Source of the DNA: Candidatus Atribacteria bacterium
GTDB taxonomy: Bacteria; Atribacterota; JS1; SB-45; 34-128
DNA length: 64,000 nt
Assembly (NCBI GenBank): GCA_003451675.1
Contig: DMCY01000111.1
Span: forward strand, 15,707-79,706
Reading direction: 5' to 3'
Shown here: positions 33,565 to 42,755 of the stretch, piece by piece
Numbering within the stretch: the stretch's first letter is position 1
Layout of the letters: each line of letters starts with the position of its first letter
Program-made: the position numbers and the translations under genes
Notes under the pieces: generated by a model
What the model saw: only the letters and a program-made list of their open reading frames with translations
What the model was told of the DNA's origin: nothing
Databases searched by the model: none

Positions 33565-34380
33565 ATGATGTTAATTATTGGAGAAAAACTAAATTCAGCA
33601 AGGAAAAAAGTAAGAGAAATGATCGAGAATAGAGATGTAAAATCTATTCAAGATTTAGCCAAAAAGCAAGTAGAAGGCGGCGCTGATATTTTAGATGTAA
33701 ATTCTTCTGCTGCAAGTGGCAATAAAGAAGAAAATATGGAATGGTTAGTAAAAACAGTTCAAGAGGTGGTAGATGTTCCTTTATGTATTGATAGTCCTAA
33801 TGCAGAAGAAATTGAAAGGGGTTTAGAAGTATATAATTGGGATAAAGGAAAAGCTTTAATTAATTCAATTACCGGTGAGAAAGAAAAAATTGATAGATTA
33901 TTACCTACTATCATAAAATATAAATGCGCAGTAGTAGCGCTTGTTATGGATGAAGGAGGCATTCCTGATAATTCCAAAACCCGGGTTGAGATTGCCGAAA
34001 AATTGATAAAGGTATTAACTGATAGTGGAGTTCCTTTAAAAGACATATTTATTGATCCCTTAGTAGTGCCTATAGGGACTAACGATAAAAATGGCTTAAT
34101 AACGATGGAAACTATAAGAAGCGTTAAGGAAGCCCATCCCGAAGTTAAAATAGTAACGGGTTTAAGTAATATATCTTTTGGTCTTCCGGAGAGAAAGCTA
34201 ATTAATCAAGTCTTTATGATTTTGACTATGGGCTGTGGTATGGATGCAGCAATTATTGATTCTACAGATAAAAGAATGATGGCTATTATTAAGACTGCTA
34301 CAACCCTTCTGGGAGAGGATAATTTTTGTGGTGAATATATCAAAGCCTACAGAAAAGGAAAATTAACTTTTGAAAAATAA
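33565..34380 (+). CDS. Methyltetrahydrofolate:corrinoid methyltransferase (MtgA/MtvA-like)
   Basis: A 271-residue TIM-barrel protein of the pterin-binding family. IIGEKLNSARKKV near residue 4, QVEGGADILDVNSSA near 36, and CIDSPNAEEIERGL near 74 match the methyl-THF-binding barrel of MtgA, MtvA and AcsE. GLSNISFGLPERKLINQVF near residue 211 is the family C-terminal signature. It would move the methyl group from the corrinoid protein to THF, producing the substrate of the MetF-like enzyme. The start has AAGGAGG. ATG at 33565 and 33568 are equally possible. Confidence 0.93.
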   Translation: MMLIIGEKLNSARKKVREMIENRDVKSIQDLAKKQVEGGADILDVNSSAASGNKEENMEWLVKTVQEVVDVPLCIDSPNAEEIERGLEVYNWDKGKALINSITGEKEKIDRLLPTIIKYKCAVVALVMDEGGIPDNSKTRVEIAEKLIKVLTDSGVPLKDIFIDPLVVPIGTNDKNGLITMETIRSVKEAHPEVKIVTGLSNISFGLPERKLINQVFMILTMGCGMDAAIIDSTDKRMMAIIKTATTLLGEDNFCGEYIKAYRKGKLTFEK

Positions 34381-34458
34381 GTTAGAAAGAGCTATTTTAT
34401 ATTTTAAATAATAAATTATTAATTTTAAAAAAGAGAAAAAGGATTATTTTACTAAAAG

Positions 34459-36339
34459 ATGATAAAAATAACTTTTTTACCCGATAAAAAAAATATTAAA
34501 GTAAATGAAGGAGCTACTATACTGGAAGCATTGGAAAGTGTAGGGATAAATATTAATACTCCTTGCGGAGGAAAAGGGATTTGTGGTAAGTGTAAAATAT
34601 TAATTAATAAAGGAATTACCACAGCCACTCTCATAGAAGAAGAACTTTTATCAGAAGAAGAAATAAAAGAAGGTTTTAGATTAGCTTGTCAAACTAAAAT
34701 TTTTAAGGATACTATAATAGAAGTAGCATTAAAAATTAGGTTAGATTTTAAAAAAGTATTTTCTTCTAATTTGGAGGGAGATATTCATCGTATTAAAAAT
34801 AATTTTTTTCTTTGCTCTAATTTAAAGAAAGTATTTTTAGATTTAGAAAAACCTTCTTTAGCTGATCAAAGATCAGATTGGGAGAGAATTAAAAATGGAT
34901 TATCTTTGAAGAAGATAGAAAATATTTCGAATTTGAAAGTACCTGTAGAAATATTAAAGAAGATACCTGACCTGCTTAGAAAATCAGATTTTAAAATAAC
35001 AGTTACCTTGCAGAATAACGAAATTATAGATATAGAAAGTGGAAATACTACTAAAAATAGTTATGGTATTGCCTTTGATATTGGAACAACTACAGTAGCA
35101 GGATATTTAGTTGATTTAGTAATCGGTGAAGAAATTTCTGTTGTAGCTAAGACTAATCCCCAAATTATTCATGGTGATGATGTTATTTCAAGGATTGGAT
35201 TCGCCCAACAACATAAAAAAGGTTTAGAAAAATTGCAAAAGGAGATAGTGAATACCTTAAATGAAATAATTAAAGAAAATACTCAAAAGGCAAAAATAAA
35301 CAGGAGCAATATTTATGAAGTAGTAATTGTTGGTAATACCTGTATGCATCACTTATTATTAGGGCTTAATCCTTCTTATATTGCACCTTCCCCTTATATT
35401 CCTGTAATAAAAGAGAGCCTTAATTTAAAAGCAAAAGATATTCCAAGATTAGCGCTTGAGCCCACAGCAAATGTTTTTATACTTCCTAATATTTCAGCCT
35501 TTGTAGGAGCAGATATTGTAGCGGGAATTTTAGGAATTTGCATGTGGAAAAATGAAAAAATATCTCTTTTTATTGATTTAGGAACTAATGGAGAAGTAGT
35601 TTTAGGTTCAAAGAAAAAAATGTGGACTTGTTCTACGGCAGCTGGACCAGCGTTTGAGGGAGCTCGTATTAGTTCAGGGATGAGAGCGGTGGAAGGGGCT
35701 ATAGATAAAGTTAAAATAGATAATAAATCTATTGATTATAGGGTAATAAAAGATGTCAAAGTTAGGGGTATTTGTGGTTCGGGATTAATTAATCTAATTG
35801 CTGAATTACTTAAATTAGGATTAATAAATAAAAGTGGTAAACTTATAGATAGAGAAGAATGTAGCCCCGAATTGAGTGAAGAAATTAGAAAAAGAATTAT
35901 TAAAGAACAAAAAGCTAATAAATTTCTTTTAGTGAAAGAGAAGGAAACAGAAAATGGAAAACCTATTTATCTTACTCAGAAAGATGTTAGAGAAGTGCAA
36001 TTAGCTAAGGCGGCAATATATACAGGAATAAAAATACTTTTAAGAGAGGTAAATATTTCCCCAGAAGATATTCAAAAAATATTACTGGCGGGAGCATTTG
36101 GTAATTTTATTGATAAAGAGAGTGCAATAAGAATAGGATTAATTCCTCAACTACCTTTAGGACGGATAAAATGTATTGGTAATGCAGCGGGAACAGGTGC
36201 AGAGGTAGCTTTATTATCTGAGAGGATGAGGGAAAAGTGTCAAAAAATAGCAAAGAAAGTTAAATATATTGAATTATCCTCAAGGCCTGATTTTCAGGAA
36301 GAATTTACCAAGGCAATGTTTTTTAATTTTAAAGTTTGA
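34459..36339 (+). CDS. Corrinoid reductive activator (RACE protein, DUF4445 / RamA-like)
   Basis: A 626-residue ATP-dependent activator that returns inactive Co(II) corrinoid to Co(I). Residues about 1-95 are a 2Fe-2S ferredoxin domain with CGGKGICGKCKI near residue 36 and the fourth ligand in LACQT near 79. Residues about 200-600 form the ASKHA ATPase domain: AFDIGTTTVAGYLVD near 204, VIVGNTCMHHLLLG near 290, FIDLGTNGEVVLG near 371 and LAGAFGNF near 540. It lacks the two 4Fe-4S clusters of archaeal RamA, as bacterial types do. It should serve the corrinoid protein at 29.6 kb. Confidence 0.94.
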   Translation: MIKITFLPDKKNIKVNEGATILEALESVGININTPCGGKGICGKCKILINKGITTATLIEEELLSEEEIKEGFRLACQTKIFKDTIIEVALKIRLDFKKVFSSNLEGDIHRIKNNFFLCSNLKKVFLDLEKPSLADQRSDWERIKNGLSLKKIENISNLKVPVEILKKIPDLLRKSDFKITVTLQNNEIIDIESGNTTKNSYGIAFDIGTTTVAGYLVDLVIGEEISVVAKTNPQIIHGDDVISRIGFAQQHKKGLEKLQKEIVNTLNEIIKENTQKAKINRSNIYEVVIVGNTCMHHLLLGLNPSYIAPSPYIPVIKESLNLKAKDIPRLALEPTANVFILPNISAFVGADIVAGILGICMWKNEKISLFIDLGTNGEVVLGSKKKMWTCSTAAGPAFEGARISSGMRAVEGAIDKVKIDNKSIDYRVIKDVKVRGICGSGLINLIAELLKLGLINKSGKLIDREECSPELSEEIRKRIIKEQKANKFLLVKEKETENGKPIYLTQKDVREVQLAKAAIYTGIKILLREVNISPEDIQKILLAGAFGNFIDKESAIRIGLIPQLPLGRIKCIGNAAGTGAEVALLSERMREKCQKIAKKVKYIELSSRPDFQEEFTKAMFFNFKV

Positions 36340-36396
36340 AAATAACAAATTGTTAAGATGGCTAATAAATTAACTAAATAAAAAGAGTATATTTCT

Positions 36397-37095
36397 ATGA
36401 AAATTATAAAAAATATTAAATTAAAAATAGATGAAGAAGAGGTTTTGAGGTATCAAGGTTATAGCAAGAATAAGGTAAAAAAACCGAGCAAAGTTATTTT
36501 ACAGATTACCAAAGAAGAGATTGTTCGAAGTTATGGCCTTTTTAAACCAAAAGGGATTTTTTCTCCCGTTAAAATTAAACAGATATCCTTTTCAGATGGA
36601 AGGGTAGATTTAAAAAATGGCTTTTCTTTAAATTTTAGTAATTCGATAATTAATTTACTAAAGGGAACAAGTTATTTGGTCCTTGGGGTAGTTACCATAG
36701 GGAGCTCTTTAGAAAATAAAGTTTCCGAATTTTTTACCCAAGGGGAATATCCTCGAGCAGTAGCTCTCGATGCTGTAGGAACAGTGGCAGTTGAGAGCTT
36801 AAGCAGGGATATTAGAAACTTAGTTTGTCAGGAGGCAAAAAAGCAATATTTTAAAACTACCAGATATTTTAGTCCAGGTTATGGTGACTGGGATATAAGC
36901 CAACAGAAAGATATATTTAAAATTATTCCTACAAATAAAATTGGGGTAAGCTTAACTGAGTCTTGTATGATACTACCCAGAAAGTCTTTATCCTGGATAA
37001 TGAGTATAGGTAAAGGGGTCATTATATCATCGAAAGAAAGAGATGCATGTAAAATTTGTAAGCTGAAGAATTGCCAATATAGAAAGACTTTTTAA
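36397..37095 (+). CDS. MetH-activation-domain-like protein
   Basis: A 232-residue stand-alone protein related to the AdoMet-binding activation domain of B12-dependent methionine synthase. DAVGTVAVESLSRDI near residue 122 and SPGYGDWDISQQKDIFKIIP near residue 160 are the hallmark segments, followed by IGVSLTESCMILPRKSLS near 188. A C-terminal cluster CKICKLKNCQY near residue 218 could bind metal. Small versions of this domain are common beside MttB-type methyltransferases and RACE proteins, and probably help activate corrinoid. It ends the methylamine locus. Confidence 0.88.
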   Translation: MKIIKNIKLKIDEEEVLRYQGYSKNKVKKPSKVILQITKEEIVRSYGLFKPKGIFSPVKIKQISFSDGRVDLKNGFSLNFSNSIINLLKGTSYLVLGVVTIGSSLENKVSEFFTQGEYPRAVALDAVGTVAVESLSRDIRNLVCQEAKKQYFKTTRYFSPGYGDWDISQQKDIFKIIPTNKIGVSLTESCMILPRKSLSWIMSIGKGVIISSKERDACKICKLKNCQYRKTF

Positions 37096-37115
37096 TTGAT
37101 TTTTCTTCACATAAT

Positions 37116-37144
37116 TTGACACTAATGTATTTCGGTGTTATATT
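37116..37144 (+). promoter_or_regulatory. Promoter of the pur operon
   Basis: TTGACA (37116-37121), 17-bp spacer, TATATT (37139-37144). The spacing and position are ideal, and transcription would begin about 30 nt before the riboswitch aptamer. Confidence 0.8.
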
Positions 37145-37181
37145 TTAATTAGTAAAAAGTATTCAAAATTAAATAGTGTAT

Positions 37182-37252
37182 ACTCGTATAAACTCTTGAA
37201 TATGGCAAGGGTGTTTCTACCAGGTGACCGTAAATCACGAAAGGCTACGAGT
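37182..37252 (+). promoter_or_regulatory. Guanine-type purine riboswitch aptamer
   Basis: P1 arms are ACTCGTA (37182-37188) and TACGAGT (37246-37252). Between them are TATGGCAAGGGTGTTTCTACC and ACCGTAAAT, the conserved P2 loop and J2/3 parts of purine riboswitches. The base equivalent to position 74 (37245) is C, which pairs with guanine or hypoxanthine; U would mean adenine. It is followed by an expression platform and purE, so it should lower purine synthesis when guanine is plentiful. Confidence 0.95.
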
Positions 37253-37376
37253 GGAAGTGCATCTTAGGGATTCACTTATTCTGGGGTGATATGTATTTGA
37301 TAAACATCGGGCCTGGAATAAGGTTAGAACCAAGTGGTGCAAAGTATATTTATTTTATACTACACCGGAGGGTTAA
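37253..37376 (+). promoter_or_regulatory. Riboswitch expression platform (antiterminator region)
   Basis: GCCTGG near 37311-37316 can pair with CCAGGC at 37381-37386, which would disrupt the terminator that follows. A separate hairpin (AGTATA with TATACT, near 37343-37362) lies between. About 125 nt between aptamer and terminator is longer than usual for this class. Confidence 0.55.
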
Positions 37377-37436
37377 AAGCCCAGGCGGAGAGGTTCCACT
37401 CTAATTGATGGAATTTCTGCTGTCTGGGCTTTTTTA
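37377..37436 (+). terminator. Riboswitch-controlled terminator before purE
   Basis: GCCCAG (37379-37384) pairs with CTGGGC (37424-37429), extended by an imperfect inner stem around TTCCA/TGGAA, and followed by a T-run to 37436. Purine binding should favour this hairpin and stop transcription. Confidence 0.85.
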
Positions 37437-37493
37437 TTTGTTATAAAGTTATTAATTGAATATATAAAATTTAAGGGATTAAGGAGAGAGGAT

Positions 37494-37967
37494 ATGGATG
37501 ATAAAGTAGCAATAATTATGGGAAGTATATCAGATAGAGAAACTATGAAAAAGGCAGCAGAAATATTAGATGAATTAAGTATTTCTTATGAAATGAAAGT
37601 GCTTTCTGCTCATCGAACTCCTGATTTACTATTTGAATATATAGCCCAGATAGAAGAAAAGGATTTCAAGGTTATAATTGCCGGTGCAGGAGGGGCAGCT
37701 CATCTTGCCGGAGTAATTGCCGCTAAAACACTTTTACCGGTTATCGGAGTACCTATAGAGACAAAAACCTTAGGAGGACTTGATTCTTTATTGTCTATGG
37801 TTCAAATGCCTGGTGGCATTCCAGTGGCTACAGTAGGAATAGGGAATGCCAAAAATGCCGGGCTAATGGCAGCACATATATTAGCTATTGAAAATTCTAA
37901 AATTAGAGAAAGACTTAAAGATTATAGAGAAGCGATGGCACAGAAGATAAAAGATATTAAAATATAG
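37494..37967 (+). CDS. purE: 5-(carboxyamino)imidazole ribonucleotide mutase
   Basis: A 157-residue class I PurE for the sixth step of IMP synthesis. IMGSISDRETMKKA near residue 8 binds the phosphate. SAHRTPD near residue 40 and AGAGGAAHLAGVIAAKTLLPVIGVP near residue 62 are diagnostic, and GIGNAKNAG near residue 120 closes the site. First gene after the riboswitch; AAGGAGAG precedes the start. PurK, its usual partner for carboxyaminoimidazole supply, is not in this window, so the gene may lie elsewhere or be absent. Confidence 0.97.
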   Translation: MDDKVAIIMGSISDRETMKKAAEILDELSISYEMKVLSAHRTPDLLFEYIAQIEEKDFKVIIAGAGGAAHLAGVIAAKTLLPVIGVPIETKTLGGLDSLLSMVQMPGGIPVATVGIGNAKNAGLMAAHILAIENSKIRERLKDYREAMAQKIKDIKI

Positions 37968-38319
37968 CGTGTAGCGTGTAGCGGATAGGATTCGTATCTC
38001 GTATTTAGTTAGCTAGTTAAAATACAGATTGCAAGTTGCAAGTTTAGAGTTTATAAATTTCCTTTAACCAGTTATTGTGTGGAGGTTCTCCTCTTGTCAT
38101 TGCGAGGAATGAAATGACGAAGCAATCTCAACCCGAGATTGCCACGCTCTGATAAATCAGAGCTCGCAATGACATAAAACACAATAAACTGACAATTGGG
38201 GATCAGTACCGAAAACTTGCATTTAATGCTAACGACTATTCACTAACGACTAATTTAATTGGCAAATTGGTCAATTGGCGGATTAGTGAATTGGTAAATT
38301 TGTAGAAAGGAGCGAGAAA
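37968..38319. repeat. Intergenic REP-like repeat and AATTGG microrepeats
   Basis: GTCATTGCGAG (38096-38106) pairs with CTCGCAATGAC (38163-38173). Within it GCAATCTC/GAGATTGC and GCTCTGA/TCAGAGC form further perfect hairpins, giving a cloverleaf-like repeat. It is followed by AATTGG-type units (about 38255-38300). No gene is present; the pur transcript probably reads through. Confidence 0.75.
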
Positions 38320-39360
38320 ATGGGTAGTGTAAAAGATTTAACTGTTATAGAGGAGCCTTTAAAAAACAAAACTGGCAGAGGAAGATTTATTTTTTCAGAT
38401 CGTTACTCAGTATTTGATTGGGGTGAGATGCCCGATCATATTCCCAATAAAGGGAAATCTTTATGTATTTCTGCAGCTTATTTTTTTGAAAAACTTAGAT
38501 CTTTGAAGATAAAGAACCATTATTTGGGATTGGTCGAAGATGGGAATAGATTGGGAAAATTATCAGATACCAAGAATCCAGTTAATGTTATGGAAGTAAA
38601 ATTACTCAGAGTATTGAACCCCCTACAAATGGGTAGTCATTATGATTATTCTATTTATCAAACTGAAAATAATAATTTTTTAATTCCCCTGGAGATTATT
38701 TATCGTAAATCTCTTCCAAAAGGTTCCAGTGTATTTAAAAGGTTAGAAAAAGGGGAATTAGAATTAAAAGAATTGGGATTAAAAAAGATGCCTATTCCCG
38801 GAGATAATTTAGAAAAACCTTTTCTGGATGTATCTACTAAGCTTGAGGAAAGTGACCGCTATTTAGGTTGGAAAGAAGCTCAAGAAATAAGTAATCTCAG
38901 AGAAGAGGAATTAGAAGAGATTAAAAAGATTACCCTGATAATCAACGAATTAATCGGACAAGAAGCAAATAAAATTGGATTAAAATATGAAGATGGGAAA
39001 ATAGAATTTGGATTTGATGAAGAAAGAAATCTGATAGTAGTAGATGTACTGGGGACTTTAGATGAATGTCGTTTTACTTTTGAGGGAATGCCAGTAAGTA
39101 AAGAGATTGCCAGATTATATTATCGAAAAACTGATTGGTTTAAGGAATTGGTTAAAGCCAAAAAGAGAGATAATATAAACTGGAAAGAAAAAATGACTCT
39201 ATCTCCTCCACCTTTGCCAGCAAGATTAAAAGAACTTATTTCTATGGCTTATTGTGCCTTTGCCAATGAAATTACCGGGAGAGAATGGTTTAATAATATT
39301 CCTTCTATGCGAGAATTATTAGAGGAAACAAGCCAGATAATAGATAGATTTGATGGATAG
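38320..39360 (+). CDS. purC: SAICAR synthetase (long form)
   Basis: A 346-residue phosphoribosylaminoimidazole-succinocarboxamide synthase. Residues about 15-40 (TGRGRFIFSDRYSVFDWG) form the N-terminal nucleotide lid, PLEIIYRKSLPKGSSVFKRL near residue 130 the CAIR-binding region, and FGFDEERNLIVVDVLGTLDECRF near residue 227 the late DE-rich segment. At 346 residues it is about 100 longer than the common bacterial enzyme and resembles the longer archaeal-type forms. Catalyses ATP-dependent addition of aspartate. AAGGAGCG precedes the start. Confidence 0.92.
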   Translation: MGSVKDLTVIEEPLKNKTGRGRFIFSDRYSVFDWGEMPDHIPNKGKSLCISAAYFFEKLRSLKIKNHYLGLVEDGNRLGKLSDTKNPVNVMEVKLLRVLNPLQMGSHYDYSIYQTENNNFLIPLEIIYRKSLPKGSSVFKRLEKGELELKELGLKKMPIPGDNLEKPFLDVSTKLEESDRYLGWKEAQEISNLREEELEEIKKITLIINELIGQEANKIGLKYEDGKIEFGFDEERNLIVVDVLGTLDECRFTFEGMPVSKEIARLYYRKTDWFKELVKAKKRDNINWKEKMTLSPPPLPARLKELISMAYCAFANEITGREWFNNIPSMRELLEETSQIIDRFDG

Positions 39361-39494
39361 TGTAATAATAGACAGGCGGGCCTGTCCTCGTGAAAACGGG
39401 GAACGCCTGTCCTACGGAAGTGTCAATTGTAGAATTGATTAATTGGTAGATTGGTCAATTGGTGAATCGGCAAATTAATATAAAGGAGAGGAAA
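39361..39494. repeat. Palindromic repeat and AATTGG units before purS
   Basis: GACAGGC (39371-39377) pairs with GCCTGTC (39380-39386), and CGCCTGT recurs at 39404-39410. After it lies a run of AATTGGT-like units (39424-39478) similar to those before purC and purL. No gene. Confidence 0.65.
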
Positions 39495-39746
39495 ATGTGG
39501 TTGGTTAAAATTTATGTAACCTTAAAAAATGGGTTATTAGATTCTCAGGGAAAAGCTACTCAAAATGCTTTAGAATCATTGGGATTTAAAGAAGTAGAAG
39601 AAGTAAGGATGGGAAAATTTATAAATATTAAAATGAAGGGACAGAATCGCCAGGTGGTTATTCAAAGAGTTGAAGAGATGGGTAAAAAATTGTTAGCTAA
39701 TCCGGTGACCGAAGACTTTAATTATGAAATCGAGGTGTTAAAGTGA
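39495..39746 (+). CDS. purS: FGAM synthase subunit PurS
   Basis: An 83-residue small subunit of formylglycinamidine ribonucleotide synthase. Start chosen at the ATG at 39495, because AAAGGAGAGG lies just before it; an upstream start at 39459 would translate repeat sequence. It begins [21 protein letters not shown] and has [19 protein letters not shown], the usual PurS sheet. It joins PurQ and PurL in the three-part enzyme. The end overlaps purQ by 4 bp. Confidence 0.95.
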   Translation: MWLVKIYVTLKNGLLDSQGKATQNALESLGFKEVEEVRMGKFINIKMKGQNRQVVIQRVEEMGKKLLANPVTEDFNYEIEVLK

Positions 39747-40450
39747 AGTTTGGTGTAATTCAATTTCCAGGTTCAACCTGTGATTATGATTGTTTTTATG
39801 CCCTTAATGATATTTTAAAGGTAGAAGTTGAATATATCTGGCACAAGCAGACTAATTTAGGGGGATATGATGGAATATTTTTACCGGGTGGATTTACCTA
39901 CGGAGATTATTTAAGGGTTGGGGCTATAGCTCGGTTTTCTCCGGTTATGTCAGCAGTAATTGATTATGCTACGGCCGGAGGATTAGTTTTGGGAATTTGT
40001 AACGGATTCCAAATTCTTACTGAAGCGGGTTTATTGCCCGGAGCATTAATGAGAAATAATAGTCTGCATTTTATCTGTAAGTACAGCTATCTTAAAGTAG
40101 AGAATAATCAAACTCCCTATACTAATTCTTGTAAAGGCGGGCAGGTTTTAAAAATACCTATTGCTCATGGGGATGGCAATTATTATATTGACGACCATGG
40201 CTTGTCTGAACTTATTAAAAACAATCAGATTGTATTTCGCTATTGTGAAAAGAACGGAGAGATTACTTCCAGGGCCAATCCCAATGGTGCTCTTTATAAT
40301 ATTGCTGGCATATGCAATAAAGAAGGTAATGTTCTGGGTATGATGCCCCATCCGGAGCGTTGCGTAGAAGATTGTTTAGGCTCTTCTGATGGCAAATATA
40401 TTTTTAATTCTGTTTTAGACTTTCTAAAGAAAAAGTCAGTACATATATAA
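39743..40450 (+). CDS. purQ: FGAM synthase glutaminase subunit PurQ
   Basis: A 235-residue class I glutamine amidotransferase that supplies ammonia to PurL. The nucleophile Cys is in [20 protein letters not shown] near residue 86. The catalytic His-x-Glu is in [12 protein letters not shown] near residue 205. [10 protein letters not shown] near residue 9 is the PurQ-type start. Its start overlaps purS, so the two are translated together. Confidence 0.96.
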   Translation: MKFGVIQFPGSTCDYDCFYALNDILKVEVEYIWHKQTNLGGYDGIFLPGGFTYGDYLRVGAIARFSPVMSAVIDYATAGGLVLGICNGFQILTEAGLLPGALMRNNSLHFICKYSYLKVENNQTPYTNSCKGGQVLKIPIAHGDGNYYIDDHGLSELIKNNQIVFRYCEKNGEITSRANPNGALYNIAGICNKEGNVLGMMPHPERCVEDCLGSSDGKYIFNSVLDFLKKKSVHI

Positions 40451-40571
40451 ATAAATCTCGGAAATTAGAAAATCATAATAAAACTTATTAGCAAATTGGT
40501 AAGCTAGAAATAATTGGACAATTGGTGGATAGGTGAATTGGCAAATTATTAAAATAGGAGATTAATGGTTG
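40451..40571. repeat. AATTGG microrepeats between purQ and purL
   Basis: Units of the form AATTGGT/AATTGGC are spread through 40490-40549. No gene is present. Confidence 0.6.
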
Positions 40572-42755
40572 ATGAAGAGTTTTAACCAGGAAAAATTTTG
40601 GAAAAAATGGAATCTTACTCCGGAGGAGTATGAGAAAATAAAAGAATATCTAAAAAGAGAACCCAATGAAGTAGAGTTAGGGATGTATTCAGTAATGTGG
40701 TCAGAACATTGTAGTTATAAGAACTCAAAGCCACTTCTTAAATTGTTTCCCAATTCAGCGGAATGGGTCCTTCAGGGACCGGGAGAGAATGCGGGCATTA
40801 TTGATATCGGAGAAGACCAGGTTATAGCTATGAAAATAGAGAGCCACAATCATCCTTCGGCTATAGAGCCCTTTCAGGGAGCAGCAACCGGTATCGGAGG
40901 AATAGTGCGAGATATCTTTGCGATGGGAGCTCGTCCTATAGTCTTGCTGGATTCTCTAAGATTTGGAGATTTTAATAATCCTCAAACCCAATATCTTTAC
41001 AAAGGAGTAATAGAGGGTATCTCTTTTTACGGTAATTGTATAGGAGTGCCTACGGTCGGGGGGGAAACTGTTTTTTTCTCAAATTATCAGGATAATATTT
41101 TAGTAAATGTAATGTGTGTAGGGTATGCCAGGAAAAATGATATTTTGCGGGCAGTAGCAAAAGGCGAAGGGAATTCAGTAATTTTAATAGGGGCCAAAAC
41201 AGGTAGAGATGGAATTGGAGGGGCTTCTTTTGCCTCGACAGAATTAGATGAAACCTCTGATGAGGATCGTCCCGCAGTTCAAATAGGAGACCCCTTTTCT
41301 GAAAAATTATTAATTGAGGCTTGTTTAGAGTTAAGAGGATTAGATTATGTGATCGGACTGCAAGATTGTGGAGCTGCCGGTCTGACCAGTTCTTTGTGTG
41401 AAATGGCCAGCCGGGGAGATAGCGGGTTAGATATTGAACTATCAAAAGTACCCAAACGAGAAGAAGGGATGAACCCTTTTGAAATTATGCTTTCTGAATC
41501 TCAAGAAAGAATGATAGTGGTAGTTAAAAAAGGAAAAGAAGAAGAAATTAAAAAAATTTTTGATAAATGGGGTTTGGATTTTGCAGTGATTGGCAGAGTA
41601 ACTAATAATGGGAAATTCAGGGTCAGAGATAAAGGAGAAATAATAGCAGATATACCCGCTAAATCACTTGCTGAAGGAGCACCTACTTACCGTCGCAAAG
41701 GGAAAAAGCCGGATATTTTAAATTTGGTAAATCAGCTTGATTTATCTAAGATACCCCAGCCAGATGATTATAATCAAGTGTTATTACAGTTGTTAGGTTC
41801 ACCAAATATTATAAGTAAAGAAAAGATTTATGAACATTATGATTATATGGTAAGAAACAATACTATATTACCTCCGGGGGATGATGCTACCGTCTTAAGA
41901 ATAAAAGGAACTAAAAAATCCATAGCTATTACCACTGATGGCAATGGAAGATATTGTTATCTTGACCCCTTAATGGGAGGGAAGATAGCGGTAGCAGAAG
42001 CGGCCAGAAATTTATCTTGTAAAGGAGCTTTGCCTCGAGCGGTAACTGATTGTTTAAATTTTGGAAATCCTGAAAAAGAAGCTATCTACTGGCAATTAGA
42101 AGAAGCTATTAAAGGGATAAGTGAAGCCTGTCGAGTATTACAGACCCCGGTCATAAGTGGGAACGTAAGCTTATATAATGAAAGCAAAGGAGAAGCCATT
42201 TATCCTACACCGGTTATCGGGATGGTGGGGATTATCGAAGATTATAACCATATCTGTTCTACGGAATTTAAAAATTATAATGATTTAATAGTGCTTTTAG
42301 GAGAAAATAAAGAAGAATTGGGTGGAAGTGAATATTTAAAAGTTATTCATAATTTAGAAAAAGGGATACCCCCCCAGATTGATTTGTTGAAAGAACAGGC
42401 AGTTCAAAATGTATGCCGAGAGGTAATTAAGAAGGAATTGGTTTCTTCAGCTCATGATTGTTCAGAAGGCGGATTGGCTATAGCCCTGGCAGAGAGTTGT
42501 ATCAAAGGGGGAAAAGGAGCGAAAATAGAAATTAAAGACAAAATAAGGAGCGATGCCTTATTATTCGGAGAAAGCCAGTCTCGCATCATTGTATCTCTCA
42601 ATCCGAAAAATCTATCTTCATTAGAGGAGATAGCCGATAAATATCAGGTTCCTCTTTTGGTCTTAGGTTCTGTGGAGGGGGAAGTATTGAATATTAACCG
42701 GTTAATTAGTGTAAAAGTAGAGCAACTAGAAAAAGTTTGGAGAGGCATAAAATAA
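40572..42755 (+). CDS. purL: FGAM synthase large subunit PurL
   Basis: A 727-residue small-type PurL, the synthetase subunit that works with PurS and PurQ. SEHCSYKNSKPLLK near residue 38, MKIESHNHPSAIEPFQGAATGIGGIVRDIFAMGARPI near residue 82, and LLPPGDDATV-like IKGTKKSIAITTDGNGRY near residue 450 mark the two half-domains. AHDCSEGGLAIALAESC near residue 620 is the usual late motif. The ATG at 40572 or the TTG directly before it (40569) are both possible with AGGAG at 40556-40560. The stop overlaps purF. Confidence 0.96.
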   Translation: MKSFNQEKFWKKWNLTPEEYEKIKEYLKREPNEVELGMYSVMWSEHCSYKNSKPLLKLFPNSAEWVLQGPGENAGIIDIGEDQVIAMKIESHNHPSAIEPFQGAATGIGGIVRDIFAMGARPIVLLDSLRFGDFNNPQTQYLYKGVIEGISFYGNCIGVPTVGGETVFFSNYQDNILVNVMCVGYARKNDILRAVAKGEGNSVILIGAKTGRDGIGGASFASTELDETSDEDRPAVQIGDPFSEKLLIEACLELRGLDYVIGLQDCGAAGLTSSLCEMASRGDSGLDIELSKVPKREEGMNPFEIMLSESQERMIVVVKKGKEEEIKKIFDKWGLDFAVIGRVTNNGKFRVRDKGEIIADIPAKSLAEGAPTYRRKGKKPDILNLVNQLDLSKIPQPDDYNQVLLQLLGSPNIISKEKIYEHYDYMVRNNTILPPGDDATVLRIKGTKKSIAITTDGNGRYCYLDPLMGGKIAVAEAARNLSCKGALPRAVTDCLNFGNPEKEAIYWQLEEAIKGISEACRVLQTPVISGNVSLYNESKGEAIYPTPVIGMVGIIEDYNHICSTEFKNYNDLIVLLGENKEELGGSEYLKVIHNLEKGIPPQIDLLKEQAVQNVCREVIKKELVSSAHDCSEGGLAIALAESCIKGGKGAKIEIKDKIRSDALLFGESQSRIIVSLNPKNLSSLEEIADKYQVPLLVLGSVEGEVLNINRLISVKVEQLEKVWRGIK

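Noticed and set aside
37096..37493. Cobalamin riboswitch for the corrinoid locus
   Set aside because: The only riboswitch seen is the purine type before purE; no B12-box or cobalamin core is visible before the corrinoid genes.
41050..41445. Minus-strand 131-codon frame inside purL
   Set aside because: It lies opposite conserved PurL motifs; low-complexity Leu/Pro content marks it as a shadow.
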